From positions 1-34,434 of the forward strand of contig PLFY01000041.1 in the NCBI GenBank assembly GCA_003138365.1: 34,434 bases of DNA, written 5' to 3'. Below are positions 27,476 to 34,434 of the stretch, piece by piece (position 1 is the stretch's first letter; each line of letters starts with the position of its first letter). A program made the position numbers and the translations under genes. The notes beneath the pieces are model-generated. The model did not search any database and had not been told where the DNA came from. It was given only the letters and a program-made list of their open reading frames with translations. Origin of the DNA: Acidobacteriaceae bacterium (lineage in GTDB: Bacteria; Acidobacteriota; Terriglobia; Terriglobales; Acidobacteriaceae).

Positions 27476-28174
27476 TCAAATCTCGTCCCTCACCAGGATC
27501 ACATGGAGAAAGCGCGGTCCATGGACGCCCTTGATGCGCGTCATTTCAATGTCTGCCGTGGCGCTGGGCCCTGAGATCCAGGTAACCAGCACGGGAGGCT
27601 GCGTGCAACGGTCAAAGTACTCCGGCAGCGTCTCAACGACCTGACTGGCGCGGAGAATGCACAGGTACCAGTCGGGGAGCAGAGTGAGCACGCGCCGGCC
27701 TTCGGCCGGGGAGTGGTGGAGGACAATGGTGCCCGAATCGGCGACCCCGCAAAAGCAAGCGGTGACAACGCCTTCGGCCTGTTCAATCTCAGCGGTGGTG
27801 AGCCTGTGATCCGCTTTCCAGTCGAAGCCTGGGACAAGCCAGTCTGAATTCAATCCTTCCGGTGCGGCAAAAGTGTGTTTGCCGCTGGCCGTGAGCTGGG
27901 CGGCGATGGAGGCCACAAGGTTTGCCGGCGTGCATTCGATAACCTCGGCGTCGTACTCCCGGAGCCGCTCGATCATGAGCGCAAGCCGGGCTTCAGCGGT
28001 GAGGGTTCCACGGCGGACATAGGTGCGGGGCAGAGCCGCATAGGCGTCCGCAGGCTCGGCAAATCCATGGCCCGAGCCGTGTGTCGCGGAGCGGACGCGG
28101 TCGAGAATCCGCTTACGGGATTGGCCTGAGGCTGGGCCCGGTGTTGAGCCCGGCGTCGAAACTGTCGCGCTCAT
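27476..28174 (-). CDS. lutC: Lactate utilization protein C (LUD domain)
   Basis: About 232 aa, LutC/YkgG family, the small subunit of the iron-sulfur L-lactate dehydrogenase LutABC that oxidises L-lactate to pyruvate. The LUD domain is visible from 'LREYDAEVIECTPANLVASI' through 'GVVTACFCGVADSGTIVLHH', 'RVLTLLPDWYLCIL' and the C-terminal 'WISGPSATADIEMTRIKGVHGP', a strong family signature. The ATG at 28174 overlaps the lutB stop as ATGA, showing translational coupling, so the longer frame to 28354 inside lutB is rejected. The N-terminal 25 residues are Ser/Pro/Gly-rich and not conserved. It is followed by the 310-bp gap before rhaI. Confidence 0.93.
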   Translation of the reverse strand: MSATVSTPGSTPGPASGQSRKRILDRVRSATHGSGHGFAEPADAYAALPRTYVRRGTLTAEARLALMIERLREYDAEVIECTPANLVASIAAQLTASGKHTFAAPEGLNSDWLVPGFDWKADHRLTTAEIEQAEGVVTACFCGVADSGTIVLHHSPAEGRRVLTLLPDWYLCILRASQVVETLPEYFDRCTQPPVLVTWISGPSATADIEMTRIKGVHGPRFLHVILVRDEI

Positions 28175-29646
28175 TTTGCCTCCCCTTTTCGCGCCGCCCA
28201 CCATTCGTGGAAGGTCTGGCTGGAAAGAGCGCGGAGATCGCGAGTCTGGGTCCATTTGGCGCCGATGCTGGGCAGCGAGTGAATCCATCCGTCTCTCTGT
28301 GTAAAGAGACGTGCGCCGATGCGCCCAAGACGCTGAGCCAGATGGAATCGCCATGCTTTTTGAAAAAGCAGATTTGCGATTTTCATGCCGAGATACATGG
28401 GGTCGAGAAGGCGAGCGAACTGGTGGCGCTCCTGGTTGACCACTTGGGCGCGCAGCTCAAGCAGCACCTCGGGAATGTTGATTTTGACCGGGCAGACCTC
28501 GTAGCAGGCGCCGCAAAGCGACGAAGCGAAGGGCAGCGACTGCGCGTGGTGCATCTGCATCAATTGCGGAGTGAGAATGGCTCCAATGGGTCCGGGATAG
28601 ACCGAACCATAAGCGTGGCCGCCAGTCTGGCGATAGACGGGGCAGGCGTTCATGCAGGCGGCGCAACGGATGCACTTCAGTGTCTGGCGCTCCTTCGTTC
28701 GGGAAAGTATTGACGAGCGGCCATTGTCAAGCAGAACCACATGAAAGCGCTGCGGACCGTCCCCTGGCGTGACGCCGGTCCAGAGCGAGGTGTAGGGGTT
28801 CATCCGCTCGCCGGTAGCGGAACGCGCAAGCACCTGAAGCATCACCTCGAGGTCCTGGAAGCGGGGCAGCACTTTCTCAATCCCGGCCAGTGTAATCATG
28901 GTGCGGGGCAAGGTGAGGCACATGCGGCCGTTGCCTTCTGACTCGACCACCGCGACAGACCCTGTCTCAGCGACCAGGAAGTTGGCGCCGCCGATGGCCG
29001 TGGGAATGTTCAGGAACTTCTGGCGGAGATAAGTGCGCGCCGCGGCGGTGAGTGCGTGCGGATCGTCGGAGAGGTCTTTCAGACCCATGCGCCGCGCAAA
29101 TATCTCGCGCACCTGGCTGCGATTGACGTGCAGCGCCGGAACCACGATGTGCGAGGGCTCGTCATCGCCCAATTGAAGAATGATTTCGGCCAGATCGGTC
29201 TCGAAGACGCTGACGCCCGCGGCTTCCAGAAAGGGATTCAACTGAATCTCGGCCGAAGTCATGGTCTTGATCTTGATCACTTCGCTGGCGTTCTCCTGCC
29301 GCAGCAGGTCGAGGATCGTCTGCCGTGCCTCAGCAGCGTCGGCGGCCCAGTGAACCGTGCCTCCGGCAGCCGTGCAGCGGGTTTCAAATTCTTCGAGGTA
29401 GGCGCCGAGGTTTTCAAGGGCCTGCGCGCGGATGGCCGATGCCGCCGAACGCAGTTCCTGCCAGTCGGCTTTTTCTGTTACCAGTTTGGCGCGCTTTGCC
29501 TGGATTACGTCAATGGCGTGGGCCACGTTATGACGCAGTTGCGGGTTGCGCAGGATGGGCAATGCGGCCTTCGGGAATGGTGGCGCGGACAGTGGGTCCA
29601 GGTCCGGGTGAGGCATGGCCGGCTGGGCTGTGGCTAGATGGCTCAT
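28171..29646 (-). CDS. lutB: Lactate utilization iron-sulfur protein B
   Basis: 491 aa, LutB family, the large LUD plus ferredoxin-like subunit of the LutABC lactate oxidase. The N-terminal two thirds is a LUD domain ('VIKIKTMTSAEIQLNPFLEA', 'VAETGSVAVVESEGNGRM'). Two 4Fe-4S binding motifs follow at about residues 325-400: 'CIRCAACMNACP' with 'YGSVYPGPIGAILTP', and 'CGACYEVCPVKINIPEVLL'. The C-terminus has the 'HEWWAARKGEAK' type ending. The start overlaps the lutA end by 4 nt and the stop overlaps the lutC start by 4 nt, so the three subunits are translated as a coupled block. Confidence 0.96.
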   Translation of the reverse strand: MSHLATAQPAMPHPDLDPLSAPPFPKAALPILRNPQLRHNVAHAIDVIQAKRAKLVTEKADWQELRSAASAIRAQALENLGAYLEEFETRCTAAGGTVHWAADAAEARQTILDLLRQENASEVIKIKTMTSAEIQLNPFLEAAGVSVFETDLAEIILQLGDDEPSHIVVPALHVNRSQVREIFARRMGLKDLSDDPHALTAAARTYLRQKFLNIPTAIGGANFLVAETGSVAVVESEGNGRMCLTLPRTMITLAGIEKVLPRFQDLEVMLQVLARSATGERMNPYTSLWTGVTPGDGPQRFHVVLLDNGRSSILSRTKERQTLKCIRCAACMNACPVYRQTGGHAYGSVYPGPIGAILTPQLMQMHHAQSLPFASSLCGACYEVCPVKINIPEVLLELRAQVVNQERHQFARLLDPMYLGMKIANLLFQKAWRFHLAQRLGRIGARLFTQRDGWIHSLPSIGAKWTQTRDLRALSSQTFHEWWAARKGEAK

Positions 29647-30395
29647 ACCGTCGCCTCCGCGGGAGAGGCTTCTGTGCTGGCCAGAATCTCAGCCAGGTGG
29701 ATGGTCTTCATCCCCACATATTGCCGGTGCATGGCCCCGCCGAGGTGCATGAGGCAACTGTTGTCGAGAGCGGTACAGTATTCGGCGCCTGTGGCCACGA
29801 TGTCTTCAAGCTTGACGGCGAGCATCGCGGACGAGACTTCGGCATTCTTGACCGAGAATGTCCCGCCGAAACCGCAGCAGCGGTCGACATTGGGCAGCGG
29901 CATCTGCGTAAGCGAGCGCACCTTGCGGAGCAGGCGATAGGGCCGGTCGCCAAGGTGCAGCGCGCGCACGCCGTGGCAACTGGCGTGGTAGGTCACGCGA
30001 TGGGGGAACGTGGCGCCCACATCTTCCACACCCAGCCGGTCGATGAGGAACTCGCTCAACTCGTAGACCCTGGGCAGCAGGGCCGCAAATTCCCGGCGCA
30101 GGGACTCATTGCCCAGCTCCTCGAAGAGGCCGGGGTACTGATCGCGAATCATGGCGACGCAGGATGAGGAGGGAATGACCACGGTCTCGGCCTCCTGGTA
30201 GAGCCGGACCAGGCGCTTGGCTTGAGAGAACGCCTCGCCCCGGAAGCCGGTGTTGGCGTGCATCTGGCCGCAACAGGTTTGTTTGGGATGAAAGTCGAGT
30301 GAAACTCCAAGCCTCTCCAGCAGACTGACCACAGCGCGGCCCGTCTCCGGGAAGAGCGTATCGTTGTAGCACGTAATAAAAAGCGACGCGCGCAT
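29643..30395 (-). CDS. lutA: Lactate utilization iron-sulfur protein A
   Basis: 250 aa, LutA/YkgE family with two cysteine-rich CCG domains that bind iron-sulfur clusters. Motifs: 'LFITCYNDTLFPETG', 'QTCCGQMHANTGFRGEA', 'SSSCVAMIRDQYP', 'YHASCHGVRALHLG', 'DRCCGFGGTFSVKN' and 'DNSCLMHLGGAM'. This is the first gene of the leftward rha-lut cluster, so the main promoter should lie between 30396 and 30773. Together with LutB and LutC it would convert the L-lactate made from rhamnose-derived lactaldehyde into pyruvate. Confidence 0.96.
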   Translation of the reverse strand: MRASLFITCYNDTLFPETGRAVVSLLERLGVSLDFHPKQTCCGQMHANTGFRGEAFSQAKRLVRLYQEAETVVIPSSSCVAMIRDQYPGLFEELGNESLRREFAALLPRVYELSEFLIDRLGVEDVGATFPHRVTYHASCHGVRALHLGDRPYRLLRKVRSLTQMPLPNVDRCCGFGGTFSVKNAEVSSAMLAVKLEDIVATGAEYCTALDNSCLMHLGGAMHRQYVGMKTIHLAEILASTEASPAEATV

Positions 30396-30773
30396 AGGTA
30401 GCTCAATCGGAAAGGCAATTCAAAATAGGAATAGTATTCGATAGAGACACGAGTTGTCTATTGCAATTTTGATCTTGCATATCAAATACCATCTTGGTAC
30501 GTTTCCCCAGGCTGCACGAGTTTCTTTGTGCTCCAAACGAATACCAATATTACAGCCCCCGGAGCGGCGAGCGCGACCATCCGCTCAATCGAAAGAAAAT
30601 GCGGCCAGGCGCATGGGCAAACCGCCTTATCTGAACGAACTGCAAAAACGTTTTTCTAAAGATCGCCGCGCAGCCGCTTGCCAGGCGCCGCGATCTCCAA
30701 AGTAGCTGCCGAAAGCCGGCCAGAACCGAGGCCTTTGCACTAGAATTGTCGAGTTCGAGTACCAGGAGGCAAC
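30396..30773. promoter_or_regulatory. Divergent intergenic region between lutA and the GH3 gene
   Basis: This 378-bp gap separates the leftward rha-lut cluster from the rightward GH3 gene, so promoters for both should lie here. It includes an AT-rich stretch (30420-30490) with TCTATTGCAATTTTGAT at 30457-30473, which resembles CTATTGCATTTCGAT upstream of the aldolase gene (minus strand, 24613-24629). I see no convincing -10/-35 pair. The frame at 30454-30705 shows no protein features. Confidence 0.35.
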
Positions 30774-33379
30774 ATGCAGCAAGCTATGAAAGCGGTGAGG
30801 CCGCGTACCGTCTCACTGAGCCGGTTTTTGTCCTTATCCGTCCTGTTTTGCACAGTCCTGTCTGGCGCGGCGTTTGCCCAAGCGCAGAGTGCCGGCGACG
30901 AAAAGAAGATCAACGACACCATTTCCAAGCTGACCCTGGAAGAGAAGATCCACATGCTTTCGGGATCGAGCATGATGGCTTCGACGGGCCTGCAACGGCT
31001 GGGGATTCCGGCCTTCAGGATGAGCGACGGCCCGGTTGGCGCGCACATTCCGCCACCTTCCACGGCATACGCGGCCGGCATCGGCCTCGCAGCCAGTTGG
31101 GACCGCGACCTTGCCGTGGAGATCGGCACGCAGATTGGCCGCGATGCGCGCTCCCGCGGCGCCAGCTTCCTGCTCGGCCCTGGGGTCAACATCTACCGCG
31201 ATCCTTTGAACGGCCGTAACTTCGAGTACTTTGGCGAAGACCCGTTTCTCGCGGGCGAAACCGCCGTGGGCTACATCGACGGAGTCCAGTCGCAGGGAGT
31301 GAGCGCCACCATCAAGCACTATGCGGCCAACAACTCCGAATATTTCCGCTTCACGTCGGATTCAGTCGTGAGCGAGCGGGCGCTGAGGGAGATCTATCTT
31401 CCGGCCTTTGAGGCTGCGGTTCGCAAGGCTCACGTTGGGTCGATCATGGATTCCTACAACCTGTTGAACGGCGAACACGCCACCGCCAACTACCACCTGA
31501 ACGTCGAGATCGCCAAGCAGCAGTGGGGGTTTGACGGGGTCATGATGTCAGACTGGACGGCCACGCATGACGGCGTGGCCGCGGCCAACGGCGGCCTGGA
31601 CCTGGAGATGCCGTTCGGCGTCTACATGAACGAAAAGACCCTTCTGCCTGCTGTTAAGGAAGGCAAGGTCAAGGAGTCGGTGATCGACGACAAGATCCGC
31701 CGCCTGCTTCGCGACGGATACCGCTTCGGCTGGATCAGCCACGATCCGCTCGACGAGAGCATTCCGCGCTACAGCCAGCAGGGACGGATTGCTGCGCTGC
31801 AAGGCGCGCGCGAGGCGATTGTCCTGTTGAAGAACGGGAGCGGATTGCTGCCGCTGGACCCCAACAAAGTGAAGACCATCGCGGTGATCGGGCCGGACGC
31901 ATTTCCCGCGATTCCGACAGCCGGCGGCAGCGGGCAGGTGCCTACATTCTCCGAGGTGAGTGCTCTGAAGGGGATCAGCGACCGGTTGGGTGTGGGCGTC
32001 AACGTTCTCTACGACCGAGGTGTTCCCAAATTGTCGATCCTGGCCATGCGCTCAGGCTTCATGCTGGCTCCGGACAAGTTTGTGCCCGGCTTGACGGTGG
32101 AGACCTTCGACAATCCCCAGTTCACCGGCACGCCAGTGGCAACCCGGACGGAAATGACCGCCAACAGCGGCCAAAACATGCTGGACAATCCGGATATGGC
32201 CGAGATGATCAATTCGATTACTCCGGAACAGTTGATGGCCTTTATGAGCATGGGTGGCCCGCAACGCTACAGCCGGTGGACGGGCTATTACTTTGCCCGC
32301 GCGCCGGGCAACTTTGTGGTCTTTGTTGAGAACCAGGGCAAGTACCGGCTGCTGATCGATGGGCAGGCCGTAATCGACCACTCGGAAATTCCAAAGTTTG
32401 CGCTGGCGCAAAGGGTTGTGCCCCTCACTCCCGGTCCGCATAAGGTGGTGCTGGAGGTACTCGGCGCGCCGCAATTTGGCGAGGGAACGTTGAAGATCGG
32501 TATTGCGCCAGAGGGAACGCTGGTAAACCAGTCGGCCATCGATATGGCGAAGAAGGCCGATGCGGTGATTGTGGCTGTCGGATACAACGCTGACATCGAG
32601 ACCGAAGGCGCGGATCGCGAGTTCCAGTTGCCTCCGGGCCAGGATGAACTGATCGAGAAGATCGCAGCCGCAAATCCGAACACCGTCGTCACCGTTACGG
32701 CGGGCGGAAGCGTGGATGCTTCACGCTGGATCGATCGCGTAGCTGCGCTGCTGCAGAACTGGTATCCGGGCGAGGAAGGCGGCACGGCGCTGGCCGAGGT
32801 GTTGTTCGGCGATGTGAATCCCTCGGGACGCTTGCCCATCAGTTGGGAGAAGAGCCTGAAGGACAATCCGTCCTTCGCGTACTACTATCCCACGCGGGAA
32901 CGCTGACAATCCCGTACAAGGACGACGTGTTTGTAGGCTATCGCGGCTACGAGCACAACGGCGTGAAGCCTCTGTTCCCGTTCGGGTTCGGACTTTCCTA
33001 TACCAGCTTCAAATACTCGAATCTTGCCATCCAACCGGCTGCCGGGGCCGGTGCATACGAGGTTGGTTTTGATGTCACCAATACGGGCACAAAGGCTGGG
33101 GCCGATGTGGCCCAGGTCTACATCGGCGAAGATCACCCGCAGGTCCCCCGGCCTCCCCAGGAACTGAAGGGCTTTGCAAGGGTCGTGCTCGATCCAGGGC
33201 AAACCCGGCACGTGACGGTTCCGCTCGATGCGCGTTCCTTCACCTGGTACGACGAAAAGGCGGCTGCATGGCATGGCGACGCGGGATCCTTTACGGTCCA
33301 CGTCAGTCGTTCTTCAGCCGATCCGCAACTGGAGGGGAAGATCACTCTGGCACAGTCGATCATGCTGCCTGTGAAGTAG
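30774..33379 (+). pseudogene. GH3 beta-glucosidase-like protein, one frameshift
   Basis: Exported glycoside hydrolase family 3 enzyme, about 868 aa if repaired. The start has AGGAGG 4 nt upstream and a signal peptide ending near 'GAAFAQAQ'. Order: N-terminal GH3 barrel with 'FRMSDGPVGAH', 'NIYRDPLNGRNFEYFGEDP', 'IKHYAANNSE' and nucleophile Asp260 in 'VMMSDWTATHDG'; the alpha/beta sandwich ('AREAIVLLKN', 'TIAVIGPDA'); a PA14 insert at about residues 410-580; the rest of the sandwich ('QNWYPGEEGG', 'PSGRLPISW'); and a C-terminal fibronectin III-like domain. The first frame stops at 32904-32906 after 'YYYPTRER', while the next frame carries 'GTLTIPYKDDVFVGYRGYE' and the FnIII domain to 33379. 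Adding one C at about 32895 (ACGCGGG to ACGCCGGG) restores 'YYYPTPGTLTIPYKD'. It may be a real mutation or a sequencing error. Beside the rha cluster, it may act on plant-derived glucosides or xylosides. Confidence 0.88.
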
Positions 33380-34189
33380 CATTTTCCGTGTCCTGATCCA
33401 AAAGGGATATCCCCGGCCTTGCCGGGATGGCAGCAGAAGTTTGACAGTTCCGGGAGCTTGCCCTGCCTCGATTTGCCTGTACTGCGACCGCGATGTTTGC
33501 ATGGCGAGGTCTTTGCTTTTGTTCTTGCTTTTACTTTCACCCGTTGCGATCGGGCCCCCTTTGAGGGGCCGGCAACCGTAAAGCCTCCGGTTCTCTGCCG
33601 GAGCATACTGACTCCCTTGGCGGATCACTTGGTCCGGTGGTCCGCTGGAGGCGTTTCTTGGTTCCGTCGCGGCGGTCAACCTTTTTTGTTGATTGCCGTC
33701 TAACGAGGTTGACTACTTCCGTTCCTTTTTACCGGAAGGAAGGGAATTCCCTCATAACTTCTTCTTCATTTGGCTTCGATCTTGTTTTCCAGTGGCTGCA
33801 AGACCTGTAGCAGCCTCTGGTGGAAGTCTGGTTTTGAAAGGGCACGACTTTAGTCGTGCCATAAAGCCTCAGGAATCAATGGGGCTTTAGCCGCTGAGGG
33901 ATGCTTTCCGCCAGACTGCGACTTCTGCCACAGGCTGGTGGGCATGATCTGGGCTGAGGTATTCCACGATTCAGAGTTTCTCGGGCGCTTGCGGATTTTG
34001 CGAGTTTGGCAGGTTGTTTGTAACTCGCTGTACGAGAGTCCGAGAGTCGAGGACGACGAAACTGTCATCCGGGTTGAGTTTCGGTTCGGGTCGATGCATG
34101 GGTAAGCGACCCAGGTTTATTTGATTGGAACCGCAACTTTTCGTTTGTTCGGGGGTTCTTCCCCGAAGGAAGGGTCTAGGAAAACCACT
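33380..34189. repeat. Non-coding, hairpin-dense intergenic region
   Basis: About 810 bp with no credible gene but a series of inverted repeats: 33409-33428 (ATCCCCGGC/GCCGGGAT, one bulge), 33553-33570 (GGCCCC/GGGGCC), 33585-33603 (CTCCGG/CCGGAG), 33620-33645 (GCGGATCAC/GTGGTCCGC, one G-U), 33671-33697 (GGCGGTCAAC/GTTGATTGCC, two G-U), 33716-33738 (CTTCCG/CGGAAG), 33841-33860 (GGCACGAC/GTCGTGCC), 33863-33899 (nested AAAGCC/GGCTTT and CCTCAG/CTGAGG) and 34148-34167 (TTCGGGG/CCCCGAA). The last precedes the peptidase gene by about 22 bp. The G-U pairs hint at selection on an RNA structure. It could be a cluster of REP-like elements, an untranslated RNA or a long structured leader. Confidence 0.6.
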
Positions 34190-34434
34190 ATGCGTCCCCT
34201 GCGTCCGTTTCCCCTGCGTTTGTTTCCACTACGCCTCTTGGCCAGCGCGTTGCTCTGCGCAACAGCGGCAATGTCTCAGCAGTTCGCACCCACTATTCGC
34301 ATCGTCAACGCCATAGATGAAAGCCAGCTTGTAACGCTCAAAGGCAACACTCATCCTGCGGCAAACGCCAAGAACGATCTTGGCCTGGTGAGCGCCAACC
34401 TTCCGATGACCGACTTGATCCTGGTGCTGAGCCG
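34190..34434 (+). CDS. Secreted S53-type (pro-kumamolisin) peptidase, N-terminal part only
   Basis: The gene runs off the right edge; 81 codons are visible. The start codon follows a basic, Leu-rich signal sequence (MRPLRPFPLRL...LLCATAAMSQQ). Next come 'IRIVNAIDESQLVTLKGNTHP' type segments and 'LPMTDLILVLSR', the beginning of the propeptide of S53 peptidases. In acidobacterial relatives this is followed by a run about Gln, Pro and 'FHQWLTPEQ', and many continue into large Ig-like repeat proteins. The catalytic Ser-Glu-Asp domain lies outside the window. AGGAAAACCACT precedes the ATG, and a 7-bp hairpin lies just upstream. Confidence 0.7.
   Translation, partial: MRPLRPFPLRLFPLRLLASALLCATAAMSQQFAPTIRIVNAIDESQLVTLKGNTHPAANAKNDLGLVSANLPMTDLILVLS

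Noticed and set aside
32880..32910. Programmed -1 frameshift in the GH3 gene
   Set aside because: No X-XXY-YYZ slippery heptamer or downstream pseudoknot is evident, and a one-base deletion explains the pattern better.
33501..33581. 26-codon frame with a Leu-rich, signal-like start
   Set aside because: There is no Shine-Dalgarno, it runs through a hairpin stem, and the hydrophobic stretch comes from a T-rich tract.
33850..34068. Minus-strand 72-codon frame near the right end
   Set aside because: It lies over the hairpin repeats, has no ribosome site or recognisable motif, and looks like a frame generated by repeat sequence.

Overview
The window looks like a chromosomal segment of an Acidobacteriota bacterium, probably of the soil group Terriglobia/Acidobacteriaceae. 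This is inferred from gene content (a bifunctional rhamnulose-1-phosphate aldolase/dehydrogenase, LutABC, large secreted GH3/GH31/GH74 enzymes, an S53 pro-kumamolisin-type protease), moderately high GC, and hairpin repeats between genes. No 16S or other decisive marker is present, so the taxonomy is an inference.

Layout. (1) Positions 1-2700 are an integration scar: a truncated DUF1016-type gene, a tyrosine integrase (739-1857, minus), the 3' 45 nt of a tRNA-Asn acting as an attachment site (2050-2094), and immediately beyond it the C-terminal stub of a second, unrelated integrase and a DUF429-like fragment. (2) 2727-7896 (minus) is a two-gene xyloglucan unit, a GH31 alpha-xylosidase with a PA14 insert followed by a GH74 xyloglucanase. 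(3) 8638-12153 is dnaE. (4) 12288-13132 (minus) is an RHH antitoxin/PIN toxin pair, divergent from an aldo/keto reductase at 13184-14182. (5) 14520-20895 holds five tandem paralogous lipoproteins of unknown function. They share an almost identical first ~90 bases, a uniform Shine-Dalgarno spacing, four conserved cysteines and a conserved C-terminal tail, while their bodies have diverged. (6) 20912-30395 (minus) is a complete L-rhamnose-to-pyruvate cluster: lutA-lutB-lutC-rhaI-regulator-rhaD/dehydrogenase fusion-rhaB. (7) 30774-33379 is a secreted GH3 beta-glucosidase interrupted by one frameshift. (8) 33380-34189 is non-coding and full of hairpins, and the window ends inside a secreted pro-kumamolisin-type peptidase gene.

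How the genes fit together. Secreted enzymes would trim plant hemicellulose (GH74 backbone, GH31 xylosyl side chains, GH3 glucosides). The rha-lut cluster isomerises L-rhamnose, phosphorylates it, cleaves it to DHAP and L-lactaldehyde, oxidises the aldehyde to L-lactate and then oxidises lactate to pyruvate. No rhamnose transporter is visible. The regulator in the cluster is an unusual hybrid of an IclR-type winged helix and a LacI-like periplasmic-binding-protein sensor.

The least explained part of the window is the five-gene lipoprotein array.
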